A stretch of 52,529 nucleotides of DNA, taken from positions 1 to 52,529 of the forward strand of contig JAPOQU010000060.1 of assembly GCA_026710545.1 (NCBI GenBank). The letters are read 5' to 3'. Source of the DNA: Gammaproteobacteria bacterium (lineage in GTDB: Bacteria > Pseudomonadota > Gammaproteobacteria > Eutrophobiales > Eutrophobiaceae). Positions 39,769-48,214 of the stretch are shown piece by piece. The translations under genes were made by a program, and so were the position numbers. How positions within the stretch are numbered: position 1 is the stretch's first letter; each line of letters begins with the position of its first letter. The notes beneath the pieces are model-generated. The model made no database searches and was not told where the DNA came from. It saw only the letters and a program-made list of their open reading frames with translations.

Positions 39769-41751
39769 CTACGGCAGGCTGAACACCATCAACACGCCAC
39801 TGTTACGTGTTGAATTCCACAGTGCGCGATAGCCGCCTACAGCACCCAACGCTGCATCGCCGGACATGTCACGCAGAACCGGGATAGCCACAACAGCGCC
39901 AGCCCATCCGCCGATGCCGGAAAGCACACCAACGTATTGCTTGCCCTTGTGGGACCAGGTGTTGAAGTTGCCGATGATGCCGGACGGGGTCTTGAATTGC
40001 CACAGCAGTTTGCCGCTGCTGGCATCAATCGCCTTCGCATAGCCTTCAAGCGTTCCGTAGAAGACAACGTCACCATTGGTTGCAAGTGCGCCGCTCCATA
40101 CCGACCACCGCTCAGGAATAGACCATACGATCTTGCCTGCGCTGGCATCCCAGGCAATGAAGTTGCCCATGTTGGTCGTGCCGTTACCCATTACCTGCCC
40201 GGCCGGATACATCGTCAGGTTGGCATTTACATACCAGCTGCCGGCTGCCTGTTCGTAGGTAACACCACCAGCGTCGTAGCTGACCGGTTCATAGGTCATG
40301 CAGACGTGGTTGGTAGGTACATAGAACAGGTTGGTTTTCGGGGAGTACGCAGCAGGTTGCTGGTCCTTGGTGCCCAATGCAGCAGGGCAGACGTCCTTGG
40401 AAACGACGTCCTGACCGTTGTAGTGAGTACTGTACTCATTTACAACCTGGGGATAACCCGTCTTCATATCTACATGGGTTGCCCAGTTAACGGCCGGGTC
40501 ATACTTCTCAGCTACCAGCAGTTCGCCGGTCTTGCGGTTCATGGTGTAACCGAAACCGTTACGGTCGAAGTGAACCAGGGCAGGTACAGACTCGCCATTC
40601 ACTTCCAGTTCCGCCAGGATCATCTCGTTGATACCGTCATAGTCCCACTCATCGTGGGGCGTCATCTGGTAAACCCAACGAGCCACACCGGTGTCGATAT
40701 CACGGGCAAAAATGGACATGGACCACCTGTTATCGCCAGGACGAACAACCGGGTTCCAGGTACCGGGGTTGCCGTTACCGTAGTAAACCAGGTTCTCATC
40801 GAAGTCGGCAGGCCACCAGCCCCATACGGAACCGCCGCCTATCTTCCACTGGTCGGAAGTCTCTGCACACATACGCTCTTCCGCGGAATTGGCGCGCAGG
40901 GCGTTTTCGCCCCATGAGCTCTTGCCGGTGCTTACTTCGGCATCGAACGCACACCAGGTCTTCAGGGAAGAATCCGCACCAACCGGCTCGCCCATGGACG
41001 TGGTATTCTCATCAAACAGAATATCCGCGTCGGGACCCATGCTGAACGCACGCCAGGCCAGGCTGCCGTCGCTTGCATTAAAAGCAGCAAACCAGCAACG
41101 TACGCCAAACTCTGCGCCTGAACATCCGGTAAGGACCTTGTCCTTAATCGGATGGGGGGCGTTCGTGTTGGTCATGCCATTTGCCGGGCCGTAGGGGCCG
41201 CCAAGGTCAGCAGAGATATCGGCGCCGTTCTTGGTCTGCCAGATAATGCTGCCGTCTGCCGGGTTCAAGGCATACAGGGTTGTGTCAGCCGCTTGCAGGT
41301 AAATCTGTCCCATGCTGTAACCCAGTCCGCGGTTTACGATATCGCAACACATCTTCGGAACAGTTTCTGCTTCGTCCTGCGGCGGCACGAAGTCCCAGGT
41401 GATTTCCAGAGTCTCAAGATCTATGGCAAAAACATCATTCGGGAATGATGCGTGAATGTACAGATGGTCTGAATTCAGACCTGTCTCACTTGCCGGCAGA
41501 ACCAGAGGACCTCCCTCATGACCTTGCAGGCGTCCCGTTGAGAACGTCCACGCAGCCACCAGATCACCGGCGTTATTGTTGTTAATCTGATCAAGCTCAG
41601 AATAACGCCAGTTATTATAATTGCCGCCCGGAAACACCCAGTAGTTTGCGTCATTCATCAACTCCCTAAGCGCATCGTTAGCGTAAGTCGGGAATGACAT
41701 AAACAGGGCAAGAGAGACAATTATCCATCTACTGAAGGAAAATTTACTCAT
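39769..41751 (-). CDS. xoxF: Lanthanide-dependent PQQ methanol dehydrogenase
   Basis: A 660-residue periplasmic eight-blade quinoprotein that oxidises methanol. Signal peptide MSKFSFSRWIIVSLALFMSFPTYA precedes NDALRELMNDANYWVFPGGN. The adjacent-cysteine pair is Cys135-Cys136 (PKMCCD). In HDEWDYDG, Asp370 is the catalytic base and Asp372 is the additional Asp that marks lanthanide-dependent XoxF; calcium MxaF enzymes have Ala there. The protein is about 50 residues longer than common XoxF, with an extra segment containing KTWCAFDAEVSTG and EERMCAETSDQ. The start has a strong GAGGAGGAGG site. A terminator follows. Confidence 0.95.
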   Translation of the reverse strand: MSKFSFSRWIIVSLALFMSFPTYANDALRELMNDANYWVFPGGNYNNWRYSELDQINNNNAGDLVAAWTFSTGRLQGHEGGPLVLPASETGLNSDHLYIHASFPNDVFAIDLETLEITWDFVPPQDEAETVPKMCCDIVNRGLGYSMGQIYLQAADTTLYALNPADGSIIWQTKNGADISADLGGPYGPANGMTNTNAPHPIKDKVLTGCSGAEFGVRCWFAAFNASDGSLAWRAFSMGPDADILFDENTTSMGEPVGADSSLKTWCAFDAEVSTGKSSWGENALRANSAEERMCAETSDQWKIGGGSVWGWWPADFDENLVYYGNGNPGTWNPVVRPGDNRWSMSIFARDIDTGVARWVYQMTPHDEWDYDGINEMILAELEVNGESVPALVHFDRNGFGYTMNRKTGELLVAEKYDPAVNWATHVDMKTGYPQVVNEYSTHYNGQDVVSKDVCPAALGTKDQQPAAYSPKTNLFYVPTNHVCMTYEPVSYDAGGVTYEQAAGSWYVNANLTMYPAGQVMGNGTTNMGNFIAWDASAGKIVWSIPERWSVWSGALATNGDVVFYGTLEGYAKAIDASSGKLLWQFKTPSGIIGNFNTWSHKGKQYVGVLSGIGGWAGAVVAIPVLRDMSGDAALGAVGGYRALWNSTRNSGVLMVFSLP

Positions 41752-42146
41752 GACCTCCTCCTCTTTTTGTTAATTAACAATTTTGATCTCGATTTTATTG
41801 ACCTCCCCGCTATCTCGAGATCATGAAAGATAGCTGAGAGTTAAACTATCAGAGTGAAAACCCTGCGTCAAACTTTATTATATCCTGTATGTTATTTTTT
41901 TATCCCGTTATTATTCAACGAATATTACCACAATAACAAATCAACTCCAACTATAGGAAATTTTCACCCAATTAGCAAGTTTTTTGCATAGCAACCACAT
42001 ATTTCACCCTAATTGGAGAAGAAGTCAAGCATATATTCGGGATACGGCCCCTGATCCGCGCAAAACTTGGAAATATCAATATCAATATTATATAATTATT
42101 GGCCGGAACGGCTTGACAAGCCTGAAACAAGACTATAGGGGAACGT
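41752..42146. promoter_or_regulatory. AT-rich divergent control region of xoxF and the SoxYZ-like gene
   Basis: About 395 bases, distinctly AT-rich, hold the divergent promoters. Inverted repeats that could be operators are GCTATCT/AGATAGC (41809-41815 and 41828-41834) and CCAATTAG/CTAATTGG (41968-41975 and 42009-42016), the latter within two TTTCACCC direct repeats. No -35/-10 pair could be fixed with confidence. No gene or riboswitch was recognised. Confidence 0.5.
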
Positions 42147-43019
42147 ATGTTAAACAACACCATGAACACCATGAAGACTCTTAACATAATTATTGCCGGG
42201 ATATTCATCACCATGTCGGCAGTGTACGCGGACACCATGCCGCCTGACTGGCGGCAGAAGCTATCGGACCAGGCCTGGGAGGAAAACTCGCGCCATGCCG
42301 CGTTCCAGGACCGGGAAATCATTGAAGACACTGAGCAGAGTGTCCTGGAAATAAGAGTGCCGTACGCGGCGGAAGATGCAACGCTCGCCCCCGTTACCAT
42401 ACATACCAAAATTCCCCAGGCCGATGAACTGTATATACAACGGATACATGTCTTCATCGACAAGAACCCGGTCCCGCTGGTAGGCATATTTGATTTCACA
42501 CCCGCCAGCGGCAAGGCCGACCTGGCCATGCGCGTCAGGATAAACGATCATACCTTTGTGCGCGCTATCGCCGAACTGAATAGCGGCGAGCTTTACATGG
42601 TCAAGAGTTTCACCCGGGCCAGGGGAGCGTGTTCCGCTCCGCCACCCAAGAGCATCGGTGATTCCATTGCCAACATGGGCCAGATGAACATGAGATTGAT
42701 CGGCGATGTTGAATACAGCAAGCCGAATTTAATGCAACTCAGGATAAAACACCCGAACATAACCGGGTTGCAACCGATGCGGATAGGTTCCCACGTCCAC
42801 CCCCCCGCTCATTTCGTCAACACGCTGAACGTCGATTACAACGGGACCCTGGTTATGAAAGCGATATTGACCTTTGCCATCAGCATGGACCCCAGCCTGC
42901 GTTTCTTCTTCGTTCCGGATAACGAGGGAGTATTGACGATACAGGCTACGGATACCAAGAATGCTTCGTGGTCTTCGGAATTTGCCGTGAATAGCGAGCT
43001 TGCCCTGAGTTCCCTGTAA
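42147..43019 (+). CDS. Quinoprotein dehydrogenase-associated SoxYZ-like carrier
   Basis: A 290-residue secreted protein, with GGGGA before the ATG, and a signal peptide around NIIIAGIFITMSAVYA. An N-terminal SoxY-like domain includes RARGACSAPPPKS at about residues 160-172, with a Cys corresponding to the carrier thiol region, and a C-terminal SoxZ-like immunoglobulin domain contains IKHPNITGLQPMR and PPAHFVNTL. Fused SoxYZ-like proteins of this type are regularly found with PQQ methanol dehydrogenases; their role is unknown. It is divergent from xoxF. Confidence 0.83.
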   Translation: MLNNTMNTMKTLNIIIAGIFITMSAVYADTMPPDWRQKLSDQAWEENSRHAAFQDREIIEDTEQSVLEIRVPYAAEDATLAPVTIHTKIPQADELYIQRIHVFIDKNPVPLVGIFDFTPASGKADLAMRVRINDHTFVRAIAELNSGELYMVKSFTRARGACSAPPPKSIGDSIANMGQMNMRLIGDVEYSKPNLMQLRIKHPNITGLQPMRIGSHVHPPAHFVNTLNVDYNGTLVMKAILTFAISMDPSLRFFFVPDNEGVLTIQATDTKNASWSSEFAVNSELALSSL

Positions 43020-43029
43020 CCCGGAAAAA

Positions 43030-43060
43030 CCCTGACAGGTCCGTACCGGGCTTGTCAGGG
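43030..43060. terminator. Hairpin between convergent genes
   Basis: Arms CCCTGACA (43030-43037) and TGTCAGGG (43053-43060) flank a 15-base loop. It lies between the ends of the SoxYZ-like gene and the facing small gene. It may end transcription in both directions, but no T-tract follows. Confidence 0.45.
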
Positions 43061-43061
43061 G

Positions 43062-43430
43062 CTACTCAGTCTCTCTCGGTACGCTCGGCACCTTCCTGAC
43101 CTGGGGACACGAGGACGCCGCTTTTTTCCTGGCGTCTTGCAACTGCTTCAGGTTTTCCCTGCTTATTTCATCGTCACGAAACAGGCCGCCGCGTTTGCCG
43201 GGCATCGAATTGTAGCGCTCCTGCAGGCTGGCTTCCTCGAACACCTCGAAGCTCAGTTCAGTTTCGAGCACGTCCTGCCGGCAGGCGCAGGTCAGCAGGT
43301 TTTCTTCGCTCTGTTCACCCAGTCCGGCCATGCAACCGACGACCATCCTGACGGTTTCGACTGTGGGGAAGCCGGCAGCCGCGGCGAATGAAGGGACCAG
43401 CAGGGCCAGTATGGTTACAGCTTTCAACAT
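43062..43430 (-). CDS. Small secreted cysteine-containing protein
   Basis: A 122-residue protein with a clear signal peptide (MLKAVTILALLVPSFAAAAG). The mature part has four cysteines in a pattern VVGC...LLTCACRQ...SSCPQ, suggesting two disulfides, and a helical charged middle. No family was recognised. It follows the TonB receptor gene by 16 bases on the same strand and converges on the SoxYZ-like gene, so a role in metal or methanol metabolism is possible but unproven. Confidence 0.65.
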   Translation of the reverse strand: MLKAVTILALLVPSFAAAAGFPTVETVRMVVGCMAGLGEQSEENLLTCACRQDVLETELSFEVFEEASLQERYNSMPGKRGGLFRDDEISRENLKQLQDARKKAASSCPQVRKVPSVPRETE

Positions 43431-43446
43431 TATTATTTCTCCTTAT

Positions 43447-45759
43447 TTAAAACCGGTACCCCAGCCGTACGCCGTAGGTGCGCGGGGGTTGGTACATATG
43501 GGTACAGCCCAGCCCGGGGAAGGGTGTTCCCGCCACACCATTGACCATCTGCTGGCATCCTGATGCGGTCTGGATGTCCTCGTTCTCTATGTTATGCACG
43601 AAACCCTCCAGGAACAGACCGGTCTTGTTGGATTCCCAGTGCAGGCTTGCATTGGTGCGGGTATAGGAATCCTGCTGGTCTACGGACTGGTTATGGGGCC
43701 GTGTTATGTAGTCTGATTTGAACGAAAACTGGACCATGGGATGTAAAATTCCATTCATCACTTCCAGTTCGACGGGTACCCAGGTTACGCCGATATTCCA
43801 GTCCGGCGCATTGACCATTTCACCGCCGCCCAGGTCCAGGTTGTCCTGGCCGGCCGTCAACGGGTCGTCCAGGCCGACAAACTCATCGAATTCCGCATCC
43901 AGCCAGCCGATGTTAACATTGATGCGTCCGCCGTGATCGCCATACAGGAACGATGTCTCCAGCTCCGCTCCGTAAATGGTTGCCTGACCCGCGTTGATTG
44001 CCGTGTTGGTCGGGATCCCGCCAATGACACGCACGACAGCTTCTTCCTTGTCGGAATAGTCATACCAGAACAAGCTGAAGTTCGCCCGGGCGCGGCCGCC
44101 CATGAAAGTGGATTTGATGCCGCCTTCCGTGGCCAGCACCTGCTCCGGGTTATAGACAATCAGGTTTGCAACATTGGGCGCGCCACTCGGGTTGAAGGGA
44201 TCGACGCTGCCGCGGTTGAAACCGCCCGACTTGAAGCCCTTGCTGGTCTTGATGTAGACAAGCGTGTCGTCGTTGATATGCCAGTCAAGACCGAACGAAT
44301 AGGTAACCTCGCTCCAGGACGGGTTCGCCACCTGGGCGCGGGGAAATACCGGCGCGACAGGCCTGCCCAGTTCCCGAACGGTGACCGTCATGTAACTGCC
44401 GGCCGTAGGATTGGATGGGTCGTTGACGCCACCCTTGTCTTTCTCATCTTCCGTATAGCGTATGCCGCCGTTCAGGGTGAACCGATCCGTGACATCCACG
44501 GAAGCATTGGCAAACACGGCCCATGACTCAACGTTGAAACCTTTATCGACAAACTGGACATTGAGATGTGCGCCGTTCGGCAGTACCGGCTGGTAACGGA
44601 AATCACCGGTGATATCCTCATCCAGGTAAAATCCCCCCAGGATCCACCGGAAGCGGCCGTCCGTGTTGGAATTCAGGCGCAGTTCGCCTGAGAAAGCTTC
44701 GGATTCCGTCTGTTCCACGACAATGGTGTCGATAGGGACCAGTCTGCCGGCGGGCGGCAAAAATACCGAAGCGCCGGTGCCGTCGGTGTCTATCAGGTAA
44801 TCCCGTTCATGGTCCCGGTAGGAACCGATGAGGGTCAGGTCGGCAAACGAAAATGAGTGGTTCAGTTCAACCTTGAAATTAGTATCCGTATTATCGCGAA
44901 AGCCTTCCGTATTAAGCGGGTTGGTATCGGCAGGGTCTGGAGGTATCGGTATATTACACCCGAGGTCAGGGCATTCCACCTGTGCCAGCACCGGTCCGAC
45001 ACCCTGGTGTTCATAATAGTCCGCGGAGAGGAGCAACGAGGTATTATCGCTGATATCCCAGAGCAGGTGGCCGCGCACGCCGATGTCATCCAGGTCGTCG
45101 CCATCGGCAACCGGACTGTTGTCCCGGTAGCCGTCCCGTTCGTTATAGGTAAACGCGACACGCGCGCCGAAACTGTCTGAAAAGGGCACATTCAGGGCGC
45201 CTGTAACATCAACCGCATCATAACTGCCGTAACCGACCTGGATATCGCCTCCAATTGCTTCCAGATCGGGCTTTTTGGTAATGACATTCACCACCCCCGA
45301 CGTACTGTTGCGCCCGTACAGCGTGCCCTGGGGACCGCGCAGCACTTCGATACGCTCAACGTCATAGAAGTAGGCATTGATGCCGGACATGCGCGGCACC
45401 AGGGCGCCGTCCATGTAGAACGCGGTAGTCGGGTCCGAGGTGTTCCTGCGCTCCGACTGGGATATGCCGCGTATATTGATAAAGATTGCGTCCCTGGCGT
45501 CTTCGGTCGCTATGGTCACATTGGGTACGATATTACTGAGCCCGATGGCATCGAATACACCGGCCTGCTGCAGTTGCTCGCCGGTAAATGCAGTAACGGC
45601 AACCGGCGTGTCCTGCAGGTCTTCCGATCGCTTTTGCGCGGTAACCACGATCTCCTCCAGCACCTGTGCCCAGGCGCTGCCGGCGATCAGCAGCGTGCCG
45701 GCAAATGCCAGAACCAGTGTGCGGGAAAAGCCGTTTTTGCTACGTGTCAGGTTTCCCAT
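43447..45759 (-). CDS. TonB-dependent outer-membrane receptor
   Basis: A 770-residue receptor taking up a chelated metal or other nutrient through a 22-strand barrel. The ATG at 45759 is preferred because GGGGGG lies five bases upstream; the longer frame would need a TTG at 45771. After the signal peptide (LVLAFAGTLLIAGSAWA) comes a TonB box region (EEIVVTAQKR), a plug with DTPVAVTAFTGEQLQQ and ERIEVLRGPQGTLYGRNSTSG, and a barrel ending in YGVRLGYRF with the terminal Phe. It lies in the xoxF neighbourhood, so a lanthanide-chelator receptor is a reasonable guess; sequence alone cannot tell the substrate. Confidence 0.9.
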   Translation of the reverse strand: MGNLTRSKNGFSRTLVLAFAGTLLIAGSAWAQVLEEIVVTAQKRSEDLQDTPVAVTAFTGEQLQQAGVFDAIGLSNIVPNVTIATEDARDAIFINIRGISQSERRNTSDPTTAFYMDGALVPRMSGINAYFYDVERIEVLRGPQGTLYGRNSTSGVVNVITKKPDLEAIGGDIQVGYGSYDAVDVTGALNVPFSDSFGARVAFTYNERDGYRDNSPVADGDDLDDIGVRGHLLWDISDNTSLLLSADYYEHQGVGPVLAQVECPDLGCNIPIPPDPADTNPLNTEGFRDNTDTNFKVELNHSFSFADLTLIGSYRDHERDYLIDTDGTGASVFLPPAGRLVPIDTIVVEQTESEAFSGELRLNSNTDGRFRWILGGFYLDEDITGDFRYQPVLPNGAHLNVQFVDKGFNVESWAVFANASVDVTDRFTLNGGIRYTEDEKDKGGVNDPSNPTAGSYMTVTVRELGRPVAPVFPRAQVANPSWSEVTYSFGLDWHINDDTLVYIKTSKGFKSGGFNRGSVDPFNPSGAPNVANLIVYNPEQVLATEGGIKSTFMGGRARANFSLFWYDYSDKEEAVVRVIGGIPTNTAINAGQATIYGAELETSFLYGDHGGRINVNIGWLDAEFDEFVGLDDPLTAGQDNLDLGGGEMVNAPDWNIGVTWVPVELEVMNGILHPMVQFSFKSDYITRPHNQSVDQQDSYTRTNASLHWESNKTGLFLEGFVHNIENEDIQTASGCQQMVNGVAGTPFPGLGCTHMYQPPRTYGVRLGYRF

Positions 45760-45965
45760 AATGCCCCCCAAAAAGTAGTGCAGATTAACCAGTTACGTGT
45801 ACAACTGATATTAGTTACTAACGGGAATATTTGTCAATCATATCCGGTCGTCCCTGATTCTACGTTCGTCCTGTTACTTATAATGCGATTGTTACCGATA
45901 GTCAATTGTTATCATTTCCTTTTATAAACCGAACCACTATGTACAGGTTAGCGATTGCGCGTAGT

Positions 45966-47270
45966 TTAATCAAGAAGTATTTTCGTAAAAATCAACGGGT
46001 GATATTTCAAATATCCATCCAGTATTCCCATCACCGAGTCCAGTGCGCCCTGGTTCTGCCGTACCAGCCGTTGCCCGCGTTCACCGCAGGTCCGTCTCAG
46101 TTCCGCGTCCGTCAGCAACCGGGTCAGCGCCGCGGCAAGTTGCGTTGCATCGGTCACTGTCATGATCGCGTCCGCCGTCTTGAAGAGGCCGATTATCTCA
46201 GTGAAATTTCCGGTATGCGCGCCAGTGACGAGCGGCACACCCAGCCTGGCCGCTTCCAGCACGTTGTGCCCTCCTGCCGGCACCAGGCTGCCGCCGACAA
46301 ATGCCGCATCGGCACAGGCGTAGAACCGGGGAAGTTCTCCCAGCGTATCCAGCAGGTACACGTCCGTATCCCGGTGTGCGGCGCCGGCAGCGTCGCTGCG
46401 CCTGGACACTTCCAGGCCGCGGCGCCGGCACAGGTCGTATACCCTGTCAAAGCGTTCGGGGTGGCGCGGCGCAATGATCAGCAGGCAGTCGGCAAGCGAT
46501 TTCCTGACGCTCCGGAACGCCTCAAGCACCTTGTCCTCTTCACCCTCGTGGGTGCTGGCCGCGATCCAGACTGGACGGCCCGGTGCGAGAGACTGTCTGA
46601 GTGACTGCGCCTGTCCCTTGTTTTCCGGGGGCGTCTCATCGTCAAACTTCAGGTCGCCCGCTATCGAGACCGCGGCAGGCTCCGCGCCCAGCGCCAGAAA
46701 ACGGCCGGCGTCTTCAGCGCTCCGGGCGGCAATATGATCCAGCAGCCGCACGGTGGACGCCGTGAAGCGCCGCATCCTGAGGTAACCCCGGTACGAGGTG
46801 GAAGACAACCTGGCATTGACCAGGATCGCGGGGACGCCGCGGCGCCGGCAATAATGCAGCAGGTTCGGCCAGATTTCGGTTTCCAGGATAACCAGCAGGC
46901 GCGGGTTGATGCGGCGCAGGAACAGGTTGACCCCATGGGGCAGGTCATAGGGCAGGTAGCGGTGCTCAACAGAACCGGAAAACAGTTTCTCAACCTGTGC
47001 CGCGCCCGTCGGCGTGATTGTCGTCAGCAACACCTGGCAACCCGGATAAGACCTGAGCAGGCGTTTCACCAGGGCGCCGGATGCCTGTACCTCACCGACG
47101 GATACCGCGTGAACCCAGATTACCGGCAGCCCGGACTCCGGTTCCGCAACGCAACCGAATCTTTCCGGGATGCGCTCAAGGTAAGCCCTGTTCCTGCGCC
47201 CGCGTAACAACAGTTTCAACAGTACCAGGGGTACGGACAGGTACAGGACGATGCTGTATAGAAACCGCAT
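45966..47270 (-). CDS. waaA: 3-deoxy-D-manno-octulosonic acid transferase
   Basis: WaaA adds Kdo to lipid A precursors at the inner membrane. The 434-residue protein has an N-terminal membrane anchor (FLYSIVLYLSVPLVLLKLLLRG), the acceptor-domain motif VHAVSVGEV, ILETEIWPNLL and NARLSSTSYRGY, and a C-terminal donor domain with APRHPERF and VGGSLVPAGGHNVLEAA. The ATG at 47270 is preferred; a TTG at 47285 overlapping the hldD stop (TTGA) is an alternative. It is the last gene of the hldE-hldD-waaA operon. Confidence 0.93.
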   Translation of the reverse strand: MRFLYSIVLYLSVPLVLLKLLLRGRRNRAYLERIPERFGCVAEPESGLPVIWVHAVSVGEVQASGALVKRLLRSYPGCQVLLTTITPTGAAQVEKLFSGSVEHRYLPYDLPHGVNLFLRRINPRLLVILETEIWPNLLHYCRRRGVPAILVNARLSSTSYRGYLRMRRFTASTVRLLDHIAARSAEDAGRFLALGAEPAAVSIAGDLKFDDETPPENKGQAQSLRQSLAPGRPVWIAASTHEGEEDKVLEAFRSVRKSLADCLLIIAPRHPERFDRVYDLCRRRGLEVSRRSDAAGAAHRDTDVYLLDTLGELPRFYACADAAFVGGSLVPAGGHNVLEAARLGVPLVTGAHTGNFTEIIGLFKTADAIMTVTDATQLAAALTRLLTDAELRRTCGERGQRLVRQNQGALDSVMGILDGYLKYHPLIFTKILLD

Positions 47271-47281
47271 TGGTCCGCTGT

Positions 47282-48214
47282 TCAATTCAACCAGTCCAGG
47301 TATGTCCCGATGCCTTTTTCCAATCCCGTAAACGGCGTCCGGTAGCCGGCCTCCCGCAATGCCGAGACATCCGCCTGGGTAAAACTCTGGTAAGCGGGTA
47401 ACAGGCCCTCCGGGAAATCCACGTAGCGGATACTGCCTTTGCCGTGCCAGTCAGTCACCAGCCGGGCGACATCGTTAAAGCTCCTGCTCCTGCCGGTACC
47501 GACGTTGAATATGCCGCTGTTCCCGTTGTTATTCATAAACCACAGGTTAACGTCGACCACGTCATCGATATGGATGAAATCCCGGCGCTGTTCCCCGTCA
47601 GCGTAGCCGCCGCTGCCCCTGAACAGGTTCACCTCACCGTTTTCCAGCAGTTGCCTGTTCAACTGGAACACCACGCTGGCCATGGCTCCCTTGTGCTGCT
47701 CACCGGGACCGTAGACGTTGAAATACCTCAGGCCGGCAACCTGCGGGGCCGGGCCCTGCATCATTCTGCGGACATAACGGTCAAACAGCAGTTTTGAGTA
47801 CGCATACATGTTGGCGGGTTTTTCATGCTGGGGTTTTTCGATAAAACTCTGGTTGCCGCCGTATACCGCGGCGCTGGAAGCATAAATAAAAGCAACGTCT
47901 TGCTGCAGGCAGGCATCCAGCAGGCGCCGGGAATACGTGTAGTTGGTTTCCAGCATGAACCTGCCGTCCCATTCCCGGGTATCGGAGCAGGCGCCCTGGT
48001 GAAATACCAGGTCCACGCCGTCCAGCCTGTCCTGCACGGAAGCAATGAACTCGTCCTTGTCCAGGTAGTCCAGAAAATCGCATTCAACCAGGTTGCGGAA
48101 CTTGGTCCCGTCGGACAGGTCATCGACGGCAATAATATCCGTACGCCCGGCCGCGTTCAGGCCCTGCACCAGGTTACTGCCGATAAACCCGGCTGCCCCG
48201 GTAACGACGATCAT
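47282..48214 (-). CDS. hldD: ADP-L-glycero-D-manno-heptose 6-epimerase
   Basis: HldD converts ADP-D,D-heptose to ADP-L,D-heptose for the LPS inner core. It has the Rossmann motif VTGAAGFIGSNLV, the catalytic YxxxK in YAYSKLLFD, and RYFNVYGPGEQHKGAMASV. At 310 residues it has exactly the usual length. It overlaps hldE by four bases (ATGA), so the two are translationally coupled. Confidence 0.96.
   Translation of the reverse strand: MIVVTGAAGFIGSNLVQGLNAAGRTDIIAVDDLSDGTKFRNLVECDFLDYLDKDEFIASVQDRLDGVDLVFHQGACSDTREWDGRFMLETNYTYSRRLLDACLQQDVAFIYASSAAVYGGNQSFIEKPQHEKPANMYAYSKLLFDRYVRRMMQGPAPQVAGLRYFNVYGPGEQHKGAMASVVFQLNRQLLENGEVNLFRGSGGYADGEQRRDFIHIDDVVDVNLWFMNNNGNSGIFNVGTGRSRSFNDVARLVTDWHGKGSIRYVDFPEGLLPAYQSFTQADVSALREAGYRTPFTGLEKGIGTYLDWLN

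Noticed and set aside
39937..40917. 326-codon plus-strand frame inside xoxF
   Set aside because: It is antisense to catalytic segments of XoxF and shows no family features.
39769..41751. Calcium-type methanol dehydrogenase MxaF
   Set aside because: The motif HDEWDYDG has Asp where MxaF has Ala, and no mxaI or mxaG gene is present.
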